The notes below the pieces were generated by a model that made no database searches, was not told where the DNA came from, and was given only the letters and a program-made list of their open reading frames with translations. Of a stretch of DNA of 33,939 nucleotides, positions 1-7,334 are shown piece by piece. Origin of the DNA: Actinomycetota bacterium (GTDB lineage: Bacteria > Actinomycetota > Acidimicrobiia > Spongiisociales > UBA11373); contig JAHJML010000095.1 in the NCBI GenBank assembly GCA_018821365.1, positions 1 through 33,939 on the forward strand, in the 5' to 3' direction. Position 1 is the stretch's first letter, and each line of letters begins with the position of its first letter. The translations under genes and the position numbers were made by a program.

Positions 1-275
1 AGGCGGGTGAACACCTCGTAGCGCCCGGTAACCGCCTCAGGGCGGGGCGGCTCGCCGACGGCGACCTCCGCCGACCAGTCGATCGCCGACAGGAAGGAGA
101 AGAAGGGGAGGTGCTCCTTGAGAACGGTGTGGGCCTCGACCCACCCCCGGCGGGGGACCACGATCTTGGCGGTGCCGTGATCGGCGCTCCACGAGGTGGC
201 GCCGGCCAGCGCCGCAAAGCGCTCCGCAACCTCGGAGGCCGCCGCGGCCCGGGCCTCAGACGGGCTCGCGGTCAC
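1..275 (-). CDS. nuoC: NADH-quinone oxidoreductase subunit C, second copy (partial)
   Basis: This is the N-terminal ~91 residues of a 30-kDa complex I subunit (NuoC); the rest lies beyond the left edge. The chosen start is the GTG whose complement is at 273-275; it overlaps the 3' end of the upstream nuoB copy by 20 bases. The translation opens [20 protein letters not shown] and reaches [10 protein letters not shown], which resembles the NuoC region where the hydrophilic domain begins to fold next to NuoD and NuoB. Position directly behind a NuoA and NuoB supports the call. It differs clearly from the other NuoC in this window (27201-27734), so it is not a recent duplicate. The identification rests on a fragment plus gene order. 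Confidence 0.72.
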   Translation of the reverse strand, partial: MTASPSEARAAAASEVAERFAALAGATSWSADHGTAKIVVPRRGWVEAHTVLKEHLPFFSFLSAIDWSAEVAVGEPPRPEAVTGRYEVFTR

Positions 276-729
276 GGAAGCTCCACTTCTCGCGGATGTC
301 CTCGTTCTGGATCTTCTCCTGCAGGAGCATGATCCCCTCCATCAGCGCTTCGGGCCGCGGCGGGCAGCCGGGGACGAAGACATCGACGGGAATGATCTGA
401 TCGACGCCCTTGGTGACGGAGTAGGAGTCCCAGTAGGGGCCACCGCAGTTGGCGCACGACCCCATCGAGATGACGTACTTGGGCTCCGGCATCTGGTCGT
501 AGAGGCGGCGGACCGCCGGGGCCATCTTGTCGGTGAGGGTGCCGGCCACGATCATCAGATCGGCCTGACGCGGGCTGGCCGGCAGCGGGATGATCCCGAA
601 GCGCATCATGTCGTAGCGGGGGGCGGCGGCGGCCAGCATCTCGACCGAGCAGCAGGCCAGTCCGAACTGGAACATCCACAGGCTGTAGCGGCGCGACCAG
701 TTGAGGAGCCACGACACCGGCTTGGGCAT
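256..729 (-). CDS. nuoB: NADH-quinone oxidoreductase subunit B, second copy
   Basis: A 157-residue NuoB, the subunit that carries the terminal iron-sulfur cluster N2 and passes electrons to quinone. Ligand cysteines are visible in order: the tandem pair in [10 protein letters not shown], the first Cys of GSCANCGG, and the Cys of [11 protein letters not shown]. The ATG at 727-729 (MPKPVSWLL) lies 11 nt after the nuoA stop; the upstream open frame reads as Arg-rich shadow sequence and was excluded. Compared with the other NuoB here (27731-28201), the core [20 protein letters not shown] and VDQI motifs match, but the segment after the third ligand differs ([15 protein letters not shown] versus [14 protein letters not shown]). 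That places the two in different NuoB subtypes. It is one of three genes (nuoA, B, C) of a second complex I locus. Confidence 0.93.
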   Translation of the reverse strand: MPKPVSWLLNWSRRYSLWMFQFGLACCSVEMLAAAAPRYDMMRFGIIPLPASPRQADLMIVAGTLTDKMAPAVRRLYDQMPEPKYVISMGSCANCGGPYWDSYSVTKGVDQIIPVDVFVPGCPPRPEALMEGIMLLQEKIQNEDIREKWSFRDREPV

Positions 730-740
730 CGGGAAGCGGT

Positions 741-1109
741 CTAGGACTCCCACTCGAGCACCCCCTTGCGCACCGCATACAGGAGGCCCGCCAGCAGGAT
801 CACGATGAAGACGGCCATCTCGACGAGCGCAAAACCGCCCAGGCTCTCGAGCCGGACCGCCCACGGGAAGATGAAGACGGCCTCGACGTCGAAGACCAGG
901 AACAGCAACCCGTAGATGTAGAACCGGACGTGGCTCTGGCTCCAGCCGCCTCCGACGGGGTCCATGCCGCACTCGTACGACATCCCTTTGGTGGCCGTCG
1001 GGTTCTTGGGGCGGAGGAGGGCCGAGGCTCCCACCGCAAAGAGCACCAGCAGCACGCCGAAGCCAGCAAAGACGGCGACCGTGATGTAGCCCTGGAAGTA
1101 CTGCGTCAC
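741..1109 (-). CDS. nuoA: NADH-quinone oxidoreductase subunit A, second copy
   Basis: A 122-residue NuoA, a small three-helix membrane subunit at the joint between the peripheral and membrane arms of complex I. The start is GTG (complement at 1107-1109), giving [17 protein letters not shown]; a GAGGA stretch sits just upstream. Three hydrophobic helices are visible, with the conserved SYECG motif in the first loop and [12 protein letters not shown] in the second helix, where the acidic residues sit. The upstream open frame is not NuoA-like. It is the first gene of the left-edge set (nuoA-B-C) and lies behind a good promoter candidate at 1148-1178. The other copy (28201-28617) has a longer C-terminal tail. 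Confidence 0.92.
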   Translation of the reverse strand: MTQYFQGYITVAVFAGFGVLLVLFAVGASALLRPKNPTATKGMSYECGMDPVGGGWSQSHVRFYIYGLLFLVFDVEAVFIFPWAVRLESLGGFALVEMAVFIVILLAGLLYAVRKGVLEWES

Positions 1110-1147
1110 TGGGGTCCTCGAGTGCCCGGGAGGCGGCTGACGCCGAG

Positions 1148-1178
1148 AGTATAGGAGTCGAGGAGCCCGGCTCCGCAA
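1148..1178 (-). promoter_or_regulatory. Candidate promoter for the second nuoABC set
   Basis: Reading the minus strand, TATACT (complement 1148-1153) is a near-consensus -10 element. TTGCGG (complement 1173-1178) could be the -35 element, but the 19-nt spacer is slightly long. Transcription would begin about 30 nt before the nuoA GTG. The same intergenic stretch (1110-1226) must also serve the divergent phosphodiesterase gene; on the plus strand TATAGG at 1150-1155 overlaps the same bases, so the two promoters may compete. Confidence 0.4.
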
Positions 1179-1226
1179 CGGGATGGGACGACCGGGGCCC
1201 GGCGGGCGACCGCTACCCTCCCCGCC

Positions 1227-2321
1227 ATGCGCCCCCCGGACTACACAGGAGGCGGCCTCGTCAACGTGGTCGCCGAATTGGAGCGGCGGCTGTCGGGGAC
1301 CGCCCCCTCCCCCGGTCTGCGCGACGACCTGGCCGCCCTGATCCCGGCAGCCGCCTCCTACGTCCTGGTGCTCTTCGACGGCCTCGGCGACCATCAGTTG
1401 GGGCATCCCGAGGCCGGGCCGCTCCGGGCGAGCCGGAAAGCCGCCATCGACGCCTCGTTCCCCACCACCACCACCGTCAGCCTCGCCAGCCTCGCCACCG
1501 GGAGGCCCCCCGCCGGACACGGGCTGCTCGGCTACCAGTTGTGGCTCCCCGAGACCGGCGGGGTGGTGGCCACCATCAAGTGGACCACGCTGTGGGGCGA
1601 ACCGGTCCCCTACGACTACGACCACTTCCTGCCGGAGACGACCTGGGAGCGGCTGGCGGCGGTTGGGGCGGAGCCGATCGTCCTGCAACCGGCCAACTTC
1701 GAGGGATCACCCCTCACCAGGGTCCTCTACCGGGGAGCCCGATTCGAGGGCTACCACAACATGGCGGAGGCGGCGGCGGCCGCCGCCGACCTCGCCGAGC
1801 CGGCCGGCCGCCTGGTGGTGATGTACGTCCCCCAGGTGGACTTCGCGGCCCATGTCGCCGGGCAGCAGTCGAAGATCTACACGGAGGCGATGGCGGTGGC
1901 CGCCGAGGTCTGGCTGCGCCTCGGCCTGGCACTGCCCGCCGGGGCGGTGGCGGTCGGCATCGCCGACCACGGACACATCGACGTGCCGCCGGGGCGGCGG
2001 ACGACCATCGCCAGAGCCGATCACGACCACCTGACCTTCGCCGGGGACGCCAGGGTGGTCTTCGTCCACGGCGACGGAGCCGGCCTCGCCGAGCGGCTCC
2101 CGGCCACCTGGGTTCCCAGGGCCGAGATGGAGCACTGGTGGGGGCCCGGTCCCCGCCACCCCGAGTTCGATGCCAGGGCGCCCGACGGGGTGCTGGTCGT
2201 CGATCCCGGCTGCGCAGTGCTCCATCGCTTCAGCGACGACCGACTGGTGGGGCAGCACGGCGGGCTCACGCCGGAGGAACTCGAGGTCCCGCTGCTGATC
2301 GCCGGACCCGGAAGGGGCTAG
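1227..2321 (+). CDS. Alkaline phosphatase superfamily nucleotide pyrophosphatase/phosphodiesterase
   Basis: A 364-residue metal-dependent hydrolase of the type I phosphodiesterase/nucleotide pyrophosphatase group (alkaline phosphatase superfamily). The two-metal site can be read in order: Asp51 in VLFDGLGD, the nucleophile region FPTTTT (Thr80/Thr81), Asp205 and His209 in VPQVDFAAH, Asp247 and His248 in IADHGH, and His344 in GQHGGLTPEELEVPLL. The last is the usual C-terminal signature of the family. No signal peptide is seen, so a cytoplasmic enzyme is likely. It is monocistronic and divergent from the second nuoABC set. The substrate (nucleotide diester, phosphonoester or sulfate-like ester) cannot be decided from sequence. 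The start is the ATG after the pyrimidine-rich CCCTCCCCGCC; no good Shine-Dalgarno is visible. Confidence 0.85.
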   Translation: MRPPDYTGGGLVNVVAELERRLSGTAPSPGLRDDLAALIPAAASYVLVLFDGLGDHQLGHPEAGPLRASRKAAIDASFPTTTTVSLASLATGRPPAGHGLLGYQLWLPETGGVVATIKWTTLWGEPVPYDYDHFLPETTWERLAAVGAEPIVLQPANFEGSPLTRVLYRGARFEGYHNMAEAAAAAADLAEPAGRLVVMYVPQVDFAAHVAGQQSKIYTEAMAVAAEVWLRLGLALPAGAVAVGIADHGHIDVPPGRRTTIARADHDHLTFAGDARVVFVHGDGAGLAERLPATWVPRAEMEHWWGPGPRHPEFDARAPDGVLVVDPGCAVLHRFSDDRLVGQHGGLTPEELEVPLLIAGPGRG

Positions 2322-2594
2322 CGCCGCTTCACGCAACCTTGGCGCGGAAGGCTGTGATTCCAGCAGATGCGCTTCGTTGAGGTGTTCGTCGGTTGCGTTG
2401 TCCGAGTCCTGACACGCCGCACCTGTCAACAACCGGTGTGCGCACTACCCCTAGCGCCGAGAGACCCCCGGGTATGGGTCCCAGGGTGAGGCCCGGTTGG
2501 GGGAAACCCACTATGATCCCCCAGGTCACGAACTGTAGGGCGCGCCTTACATCTCCTGGCGCGACTAGCACCCAATCTCTCTGAGGGGAAACCA
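2322..2594 (+). promoter_or_regulatory. Upstream region of the haem lipoprotein gene
   Basis: No gene is seen in this 273-nt stretch. TATGAT at 2512-2517 is a good -10 match with no convincing -35. It lies inside an imperfect inverted repeat whose arms are TGGGGG and CCCCCA, either side of it. Further down, CGCGCC and GGCGCG (about 2546-2569) can form a hairpin in the leader RNA. A GAGGGG ribosome binding site precedes the ATG at 2595 by about 7 nt and fixes that start. The promoter and any control by the repeats are inference. Confidence 0.3.
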
Positions 2595-3755
2595 ATGAAG
2601 ACGATGAGTTGGCGCCTGGTGGCGTTGCTCGCAGCGATCGCCCTGGTGTTCGTCGCCTGCGGCGACGACGACGCCGCGACCACCACGGAAGCGCCTAGCA
2701 CCACGGAAGCCGCGACCACTACGGAAGCGCCTACCACGACGGAAGCCGCAACTACCACGGAAGCCGCAACTACCACGGAAGCCGGGTTCGAGGCTCCCGA
2801 GGGAGCGTTGGTGTCCGTGGCTGCAGATGCTCCCACGCTCGACGGTGTCGCCGACGAGGCAGCATGGGCCGACGCACCCGGCATCACGGTCGGCGTTGCC
2901 GGCGGCGCCAACGCCGGCGCACACGACGTGACCATCAAGTCCGTGCACTCGGGTGACATGGTGTACTTCCTGCTCACCTGGGACGACGCCAACGACAGCC
3001 ACCTGCGCTCCCCCTGGGAGAAGCAGGCCGACGGAAGCTGGAAGCAGTTGTCCAATCCGGACGACAATCCCAAGAGCGGCGGGAACAACACCTACTACGA
3101 AGACAAGATGGCCATGATCTGGAACATCAACGAATCCCCCATCACCAATTTCGAGACCCAGGGCTGCTTCACCGCCTGCCATGCCGGAGAGAACTCCGAC
3201 ACCAAGGCGTTCGGCAACAAGTACGCGCCGGCCGACGGCGAGATGGGCGACATCTGGCACTGGAAGTCGGTCCGCAACGTTGGCCAGCTCGATGACCAGT
3301 ACCTCGATGCGACTCGTTGGTCCGAGGACACCGAGGAAGCCGGGCGCCATGGCGACCCCAAGGACGGCGGCGGGTACTACAACAACGTGACCGAGGATGG
3401 GCTGATGCCGATGTACATGGTCGCCGGCGGCGGCGACAAGAACGGCGACCCCGGCTACATCCGCGAGACCGACATCGTTGAATTCGACGACTCACTCTTC
3501 GTGGAAGGTGACCTCGTCCCCGGCATCATCACGGCTCCGTTCACGGGCGACCGTGGCGACCTGACGGCAGGATACGCATGGGCCGACGGCGTCTGGACGG
3601 TCGAGTTCAGCCGCCAGTTGGTGACCGGTTCGGAGTTCGACGTGCAGTTCGACGACATGTCCGCCATCTACCACTTCGGTGTGGCGATCTTCGACAATGC
3701 GCAGACGATGCACTCCTATCAGACCGGCGTGAGCCTGTTCGTGTTCAAGCCGTAG
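2595..3755 (+). CDS. Lipoprotein with ethylbenzene-dehydrogenase-like haem-binding domain
   Basis: A 386-residue exported protein. Residues 1-22 are a lipoprotein signal peptide (hydrophobic LLAAIALVFVAC, predicted lipidated Cys22). Residues 29-63 are a Thr/Glu/Ala hexad linker. The rest (about 68-386) resembles the haem-binding domain of ethylbenzene dehydrogenase-related proteins (the gamma subunit of DMSO-reductase-family enzymes): an N-terminal TLDGVADEAAW strand pair, many aromatic strands, and a C-terminal YHFGVAIFDNAQTMHSYQTG. Residues 191-196 read CFTACH: two Cys separated by three residues, then His, which looks like a widened c-type haem attachment site. No molybdoenzyme partner is nearby, so the role is probably extracytoplasmic electron transfer with an unknown partner. 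A monocistronic unit is implied by the terminator right after it. Fold assignment moderate; partner unknown. Confidence 0.75.
   Translation: MKTMSWRLVALLAAIALVFVACGDDDAATTTEAPSTTEAATTTEAPTTTEAATTTEAATTTEAGFEAPEGALVSVAADAPTLDGVADEAAWADAPGITVGVAGGANAGAHDVTIKSVHSGDMVYFLLTWDDANDSHLRSPWEKQADGSWKQLSNPDDNPKSGGNNTYYEDKMAMIWNINESPITNFETQGCFTACHAGENSDTKAFGNKYAPADGEMGDIWHWKSVRNVGQLDDQYLDATRWSEDTEEAGRHGDPKDGGGYYNNVTEDGLMPMYMVAGGGDKNGDPGYIRETDIVEFDDSLFVEGDLVPGIITAPFTGDRGDLTAGYAWADGVWTVEFSRQLVTGSEFDVQFDDMSAIYHFGVAIFDNAQTMHSYQTGVSLFVFKP
2679..2783 (+). repeat. In-frame 18-nt tandem repeat (Thr/Glu/Ala linker)
   Basis: Six tandem hexads of the form [T/S]TTEA[P/A] (codons for residues 29-63) follow the lipidation site of the haem lipoprotein. 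The repeat encodes a flexible, probably surface-exposed spacer between the lipid anchor and the folded domain. Copies differ at third positions but the last two are nearly identical, which suggests slippage expansion or contraction. Confidence 0.85.
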
Positions 3756-3771
3756 CAGAGTCCGCTTCGAG

Positions 3772-3805
3772 ATCGGGGGCCCGCAGCCATTGGCGGGCCC
3801 CCGAT
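3772..3805 (+). terminator. Intrinsic terminator after the haem lipoprotein gene
   Basis: A perfect 13-bp stem (arms 3772-3784 and 3793-3805, ATCGGGGGCCCGC and its complement) encloses the 8-nt loop AGCCATTG. It begins 17 nt after the stop codon. The following TCTCGTAT is only weakly T-rich, typical of high-GC organisms. It may also stop transcription coming from the convergent DtxR-like gene. The 176 nt between it and that gene holds no convincing feature. Confidence 0.85.
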
Positions 3806-3981
3806 TCTCGTATACCCGTCCGGCACGTTGCAGGCATGTTGAAGGTGGTGGCTCCGGAGTCGGATGCGACGGATGACTCGGCGGGGTCGTCTGATGACGA
3901 GTGGCATGCGTGGTATGTGGAGTGGCGGAGTGGCGTCCACGTTCGTGGTGTACGGCGGAGGGACAGGTGTTGAACAGTCTC

Positions 3982-4647
3982 CTAGCCGGGGACGACCATG
4001 ATGCGCGACGAAGCAAAGGGGCCCAGTCCGATGGGATCCAACCCGACGGGTCGCAGGGTCATGACGTCGTGCGGGGTGCGGCCGACCACTTCTATCACGA
4101 GCCCGGGCCGAATCCCCGACTCGTCGAGGAACGCCATCATCTCCAGGTCGCCTTCCAATTCCTGGCTGATACGTTCGACCGTGCCGGACTGGCCGATCTG
4201 CATCTCGGAGATCGAGGTCATCTCAGGGGCGACGTAGCCCATCCCGGGGATCGGGTTGCCATGGGGACAGGTCTTCGGATCCCCCATCACCTCCCGCAGG
4301 GCGACCTCGACATCGTGTGAGATCACGTGCTCCCAGGCGGCGGCTTCGGCGTGCACTGTGACCCACGGCAGCCGGAGCAGGTCCGACAGGAAGCGCTCGG
4401 CGAGTCGGTGACGGCGAACCACACTCTCGGCGAGCACCCGGCCCGCCTCGGTGAGGCCGACCGCGCCGGTGGTCTCGGCGATCATTCCCTCTTCTTGCAG
4501 TTTGCGGACCATCTCCGAGACGCTGGCGCGGCTGACGCCGAGCCAGTCGCCGATGCGGGCCTGGATGGCGGGGATGCCGCCCTCCTCGAGGGCGAAGATC
4601 GCCTGCAGGTAGTCGCGGTGGGCGCTGGGTATCTTGTTCACACCCAT
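3982..4647 (-). CDS. DtxR/MntR family metal-dependent transcriptional repressor
   Basis: A 221-residue regulator with the three-part DtxR layout: an N-terminal winged helix-turn-helix (about 8-70, with LGVSRASVSEMVRKLQEEGM), a metal-binding dimerisation domain (about 75-145, with RRHRLAERFL and WEHVISHDVE), and a C-terminal SH3/FeoA-like domain (about 150-221). Metal ligands line up with DtxR: His80, Glu84 and His99 for the ancillary site, Glu106 and His107 for the primary site. Two primary-site positions differ: DtxR Met10 is Asp12 here, as in manganese-type MntR, and Cys102 is Ala103. The gene is divergent from fbpABC, whose control region it probably binds, so iron- or manganese-dependent repression of ferric uptake is the natural inference. 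Start is ATG; the GTG two codons later is an alternative. Confidence 0.9.
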   Translation of the reverse strand: MGVNKIPSAHRDYLQAIFALEEGGIPAIQARIGDWLGVSRASVSEMVRKLQEEGMIAETTGAVGLTEAGRVLAESVVRRHRLAERFLSDLLRLPWVTVHAEAAAWEHVISHDVEVALREVMGDPKTCPHGNPIPGMGYVAPEMTSISEMQIGQSGTVERISQELEGDLEMMAFLDESGIRPGLVIEVVGRTPHDVMTLRPVGLDPIGLGPFASSRIMVVPG

Positions 4648-4662
4648 ACCCTACCCGCTTCT

Positions 4663-4728
4663 TGTCAGGGCGCCCTTGCACGACGACGGAACGGCACCTT
4701 GCATCCGATGTCAGGGCCTCGTTTGCAC
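4663..4728. repeat. Pair of direct repeats in the repressor-fbpA intergenic region
   Basis: Two related 19-20 nt elements, 4663-4681 and 4709-4728, share TGTCAGGGC at the left and TTGCAC at the right, 46-47 nt apart. The first also contains the 10-nt palindrome AGGGCGCCCT (4667-4676). They lie between the divergent DtxR-like gene and fbpA, where protein-binding sites for both are expected. Function is inferred from position. Confidence 0.45.
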
Positions 4729-4741
4729 TATCGTCATAGTG
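4726..4741. promoter_or_regulatory. Inverted repeat, candidate operator for fbpABC
   Basis: A perfect inverted repeat, CACTAT-CGTC-ATAGTG, ends 17 nt before the fbpA ATG. It overlaps TATCGT (4729-4734), a plausible -10 element, so a bound repressor would block initiation. It does not match the classical DtxR/IdeR box, so the recognition sequence in this organism would have to differ. Control by the adjacent repressor is inferred. Confidence 0.45.
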
Positions 4742-4758
4742 GTAATAGCGTATCCCGG

Positions 4759-5754
4759 ATGCGAACCCGAATCCTCCTCGTCGCCGTCACCGTGGCCCTG
4801 CTGGCCACCGCCTGCGGCGATCCCGATGCCACCACGCTGACCGTCTACTCCGGCCGAAGCCAGGCGCTCGTCCAACCCCTGTTCGATCGGTTCATCGCCG
4901 AGACCGGAATTCGCCTCGAGGTCCGCTATGCCGAGAGTGTCGACCTGGCCGCCACCCTTGCCGAGGAGGGTGGCAACAGCCCGGCCGACGTGTTCTTCGC
5001 CGCCGACCCCGCCTCCCTCGGAGCGGTCGCCGCCGCCGGCCTGCTGCAGCCGCTCCCTGAGCGAATCCTCGCCCTGGTCCCCGACCGGTTCTCCGATAGG
5101 GACGGCTTCTGGGTGGGCACCTCGGGCCGCTCCCGTTCGGTCGTCTACGACACCTCGGTGGTGGACCCGGCCGACCTGCCCTCCTCCCTCGACGGGTTCA
5201 CCGACCCCCGCTGGCGGGGCAGACTCGCCATCGCCCCCACCAATGCCTCGTTCGTGGCCTCGGTCGCCGCCATGATCCTCCTCGACGGTGAGGATGCCAC
5301 CCGGGCGTGGCTGCAGGGGATCGCCGCCAACCAACCGCTCGCCTATCCCAAGAACTCGGTGATCGTCGCCGCCGTCAACGACGGCGAGGCCCAGGCGGGG
5401 CTGGTCAACCACTACTACCTGCTCCAATTGCAGGCGGAACAGGGAGAGACGATCGCCGCCAATCACTTCCTGAGCGGCGGAGCGGGAGCGCTGATCATGC
5501 CGGCGGGGGCGGGCATCCTCGCCACCACCGACGACGAAGCTGCCGCCGAGCGGTTCGTCGAGTTCCTGTTGGCCGACAGCGCCCAGCGCTTCTTCGCCGA
5601 TACGGTCTTCGAGTTCCCGATGGTCGCCGGCATCGATCCCAACCGGGTGCTCCCGGCGCTCTCCGATCTCTCCCCGCCCGACCTCGACCTGTCCGACCTG
5701 GCAGAGGTCCTCGACCTGGCCACCGACCTGATCGCCGAGGCCGGCCTGCTGTGA
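4759..5754 (+). CDS. fbpA: Ferric iron ABC transporter substrate-binding lipoprotein
   Basis: A 331-residue FbpA/FutA-like periplasmic-type binding protein for Fe3+. It has a lipoprotein signal (VALLATAC, lipidated Cys19) and begins the mature fold with LTVYSGRSQALVQPLFDRF, typical of the family. The conserved tandem tyrosines that coordinate iron are Tyr219-Tyr220 in GLVNHYYLLQ, and a further Tyr follows the first strand. The chosen ATG gives a complete signal peptide; the open frame continues upstream to 4327 but that part is antisense to the repressor gene and not protein-like. There is almost no Shine-Dalgarno, so the message may have a very short leader. It is the first gene of fbpABC, with fbpB starting inside its stop codon (GTGA). 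Confidence 0.93.
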   Translation: MRTRILLVAVTVALLATACGDPDATTLTVYSGRSQALVQPLFDRFIAETGIRLEVRYAESVDLAATLAEEGGNSPADVFFAADPASLGAVAAAGLLQPLPERILALVPDRFSDRDGFWVGTSGRSRSVVYDTSVVDPADLPSSLDGFTDPRWRGRLAIAPTNASFVASVAAMILLDGEDATRAWLQGIAANQPLAYPKNSVIVAAVNDGEAQAGLVNHYYLLQLQAEQGETIAANHFLSGGAGALIMPAGAGILATTDDEAAAERFVEFLLADSAQRFFADTVFEFPMVAGIDPNRVLPALSDLSPPDLDLSDLAEVLDLATDLIAEAGLL

Positions 5755-7334
5755 TCGGCCGGTCGGAGGCAGCCGTGCCGTCTACGCCGCCCACCGCCGG
5801 AACCCCGGCGCCTCGCTGGTTGTGGCTGGTGGCCGCCGCAGTGCTGATCCCTGCCGCGGTCCCCTTCCTGGCGTTGGTCGTCCGGGTGGGCGGCGACGGG
5901 GCAGCGGCGCTCGACGTGCTGTGGTCGGCCCGCACCCTCCGGTTGATCGGCAACACGACCGCTCTGGTCGCCGCCGTCTCGGTGAGCGACCTGGTGATCG
6001 GGATCGGGGCGGCCTGGCTCACCACCCGTACCGACCTTCCCTGGAGGCGGGGATGGGCGGTGCTCGCCGCCCTCCCCCTGGTGATCCCCTCGTACGTGAT
6101 CGCCATGGCATTGCGATCGGCGTTCGGCCCCCGCGGCCTGCTGGCCGACCTGACCGGCATCGGATTCCCGATCATCAACGGTTTCCCGGGGGCGTGGCTG
6201 GCGCTCACCGTGGCCACCTACCCCTTCGTCTACCTGGTGGCCGCCGCCGCCATGCGGAAGATGGGGCGCAGCCAGGAGGAAGCGGCCCGCGGCCTTGGTG
6301 CCGGGAGATGGCGGGTGTTCCGCACCGTGATCCTCCCTCACCTCCGCCCCTCGGTGAGCGCCGGTGTCCTGCTGGCCGCCCTCTACACGCTGTCGGACTT
6401 CGGGGCCGTCTCGCTGATGCGCTTCGACGCATTCACCCGGGTGGTCTACGCCCAGTACGCAGGGCGACTGGACCGCACCACCGCCTCGGTGCTGGCCGTG
6501 ATCCTGGTGGGCCTCGCCGCCGCCGTCCTGGTGCTCGAGCAGCGCACCAGGGGCAGAGCGGCCTACCACACCCCGGCCCCCGAGGCACCGGCGCCGCCGG
6601 TTCCGCTGAGCGGGGCGGGACGACTGGCGGGCACCGGCATCCTGGCCGCACTGGCGGCGGTGTCGCTGCTGCTGCCGATCGGCGTGCTGGCCACCTGGCT
6701 GGGGAAGGGCGGCGGGGCCCCGATCCCGTGGGGGGCGGTGGCCGGGTCGATCGCAGGCGCCGGAGCGGCGGCTCTGGTCGCCGGCCTCGCCGCCGCCCCG
6801 GTGTCGGTGCTGGTGGTCCGGCATCGCAGCCGGGCGTCCGCCTGGGTGGAGCGGGTCTCGTACGCGCTGTTCGCCCTCCCCCATCTGACGGTGGCGCTGG
6901 CCGTGGTCTTCTTCGCCAGCCGCTGGTTGGGCGGCCTCTATCAGAGCCTGACGCTGCTGGTGCTGGTGTATGCCTCCATCTTCTTCGCCCAGGCGCTGGC
7001 GGCGGGGAGGGCCGCCCTGCTGCAGGTGAACCCCCATCTGGAGGAAGCCTCCCGGGGTCTGGGTCGGGGAGCACTCGCCACCATGGTCGGGGTGACCGTG
7101 CCGTTGGTGTGGCGCGGGTTGGCGGCCGGCGCACTCCTGGTGTTCCTGACGACCATGAAGGAGTTGCCCGCTACGCTGCTGCTCCGCCCGACCGGGTTCG
7201 ACACCCTGGCCGTCGGGATCTGGTCGGCCGCCGACAACCTGCAGTACGCGGCGGCGGCGGCGCCGGCCCTCCTGTTGATCGCGGTGTCGGCCGTGCCCGC
7301 CTACCTACTCGCCGCCAGGAGCCATGACCGCTGA
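5751..7334 (+). CDS. fbpB: Ferric iron ABC transporter permease (fused two-domain)
   Basis: A 527-residue inner-membrane permease with two tandem binding-protein-dependent transport domains, as in FbpB. Each half has about six hydrophobic helices and an EAA loop that docks on the ATPase: EEAARGLGAGRWRVFRTVI in the first half (about residue 178) and EEASRGLGRGALATMVGVT in the second (about 427). The start is the GTG overlapping the fbpA stop by four bases; the frame is open upstream to 5307 but there it is only the shadow of fbpA. The 3' end overlaps fbpC by 11 nt. Substrate is taken from its neighbours, FbpA and the metal regulator. Confidence 0.93.
   Translation: MIGRSEAAVPSTPPTAGTPAPRWLWLVAAAVLIPAAVPFLALVVRVGGDGAAALDVLWSARTLRLIGNTTALVAAVSVSDLVIGIGAAWLTTRTDLPWRRGWAVLAALPLVIPSYVIAMALRSAFGPRGLLADLTGIGFPIINGFPGAWLALTVATYPFVYLVAAAAMRKMGRSQEEAARGLGAGRWRVFRTVILPHLRPSVSAGVLLAALYTLSDFGAVSLMRFDAFTRVVYAQYAGRLDRTTASVLAVILVGLAAAVLVLEQRTRGRAAYHTPAPEAPAPPVPLSGAGRLAGTGILAALAAVSLLLPIGVLATWLGKGGGAPIPWGAVAGSIAGAGAAALVAGLAAAPVSVLVVRHRSRASAWVERVSYALFALPHLTVALAVVFFASRWLGGLYQSLTLLVLVYASIFFAQALAAGRAALLQVNPHLEEASRGLGRGALATMVGVTVPLVWRGLAAGALLVFLTTMKELPATLLLRPTGFDTLAVGIWSAADNLQYAAAAAPALLLIAVSAVPAYLLAARSHDR

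Noticed and set aside
2679-2783. Tandem repeat considered as a CRISPR-like or mobile-element repeat
   Set aside because: No spacers; the repeat is in frame and encodes a linker.
3836-3973. Short plus-strand frame encoding about 45 residues, Trp/Asp-rich (MLKVVAPESDATDD)
   Set aside because: No ribosome site, follows a strong terminator, no recognisable family; too little support to call.
4327-4758. In-frame upstream extension of fbpA
   Set aside because: It is antisense to the repressor gene, and the lipoprotein signal begins at 4759.
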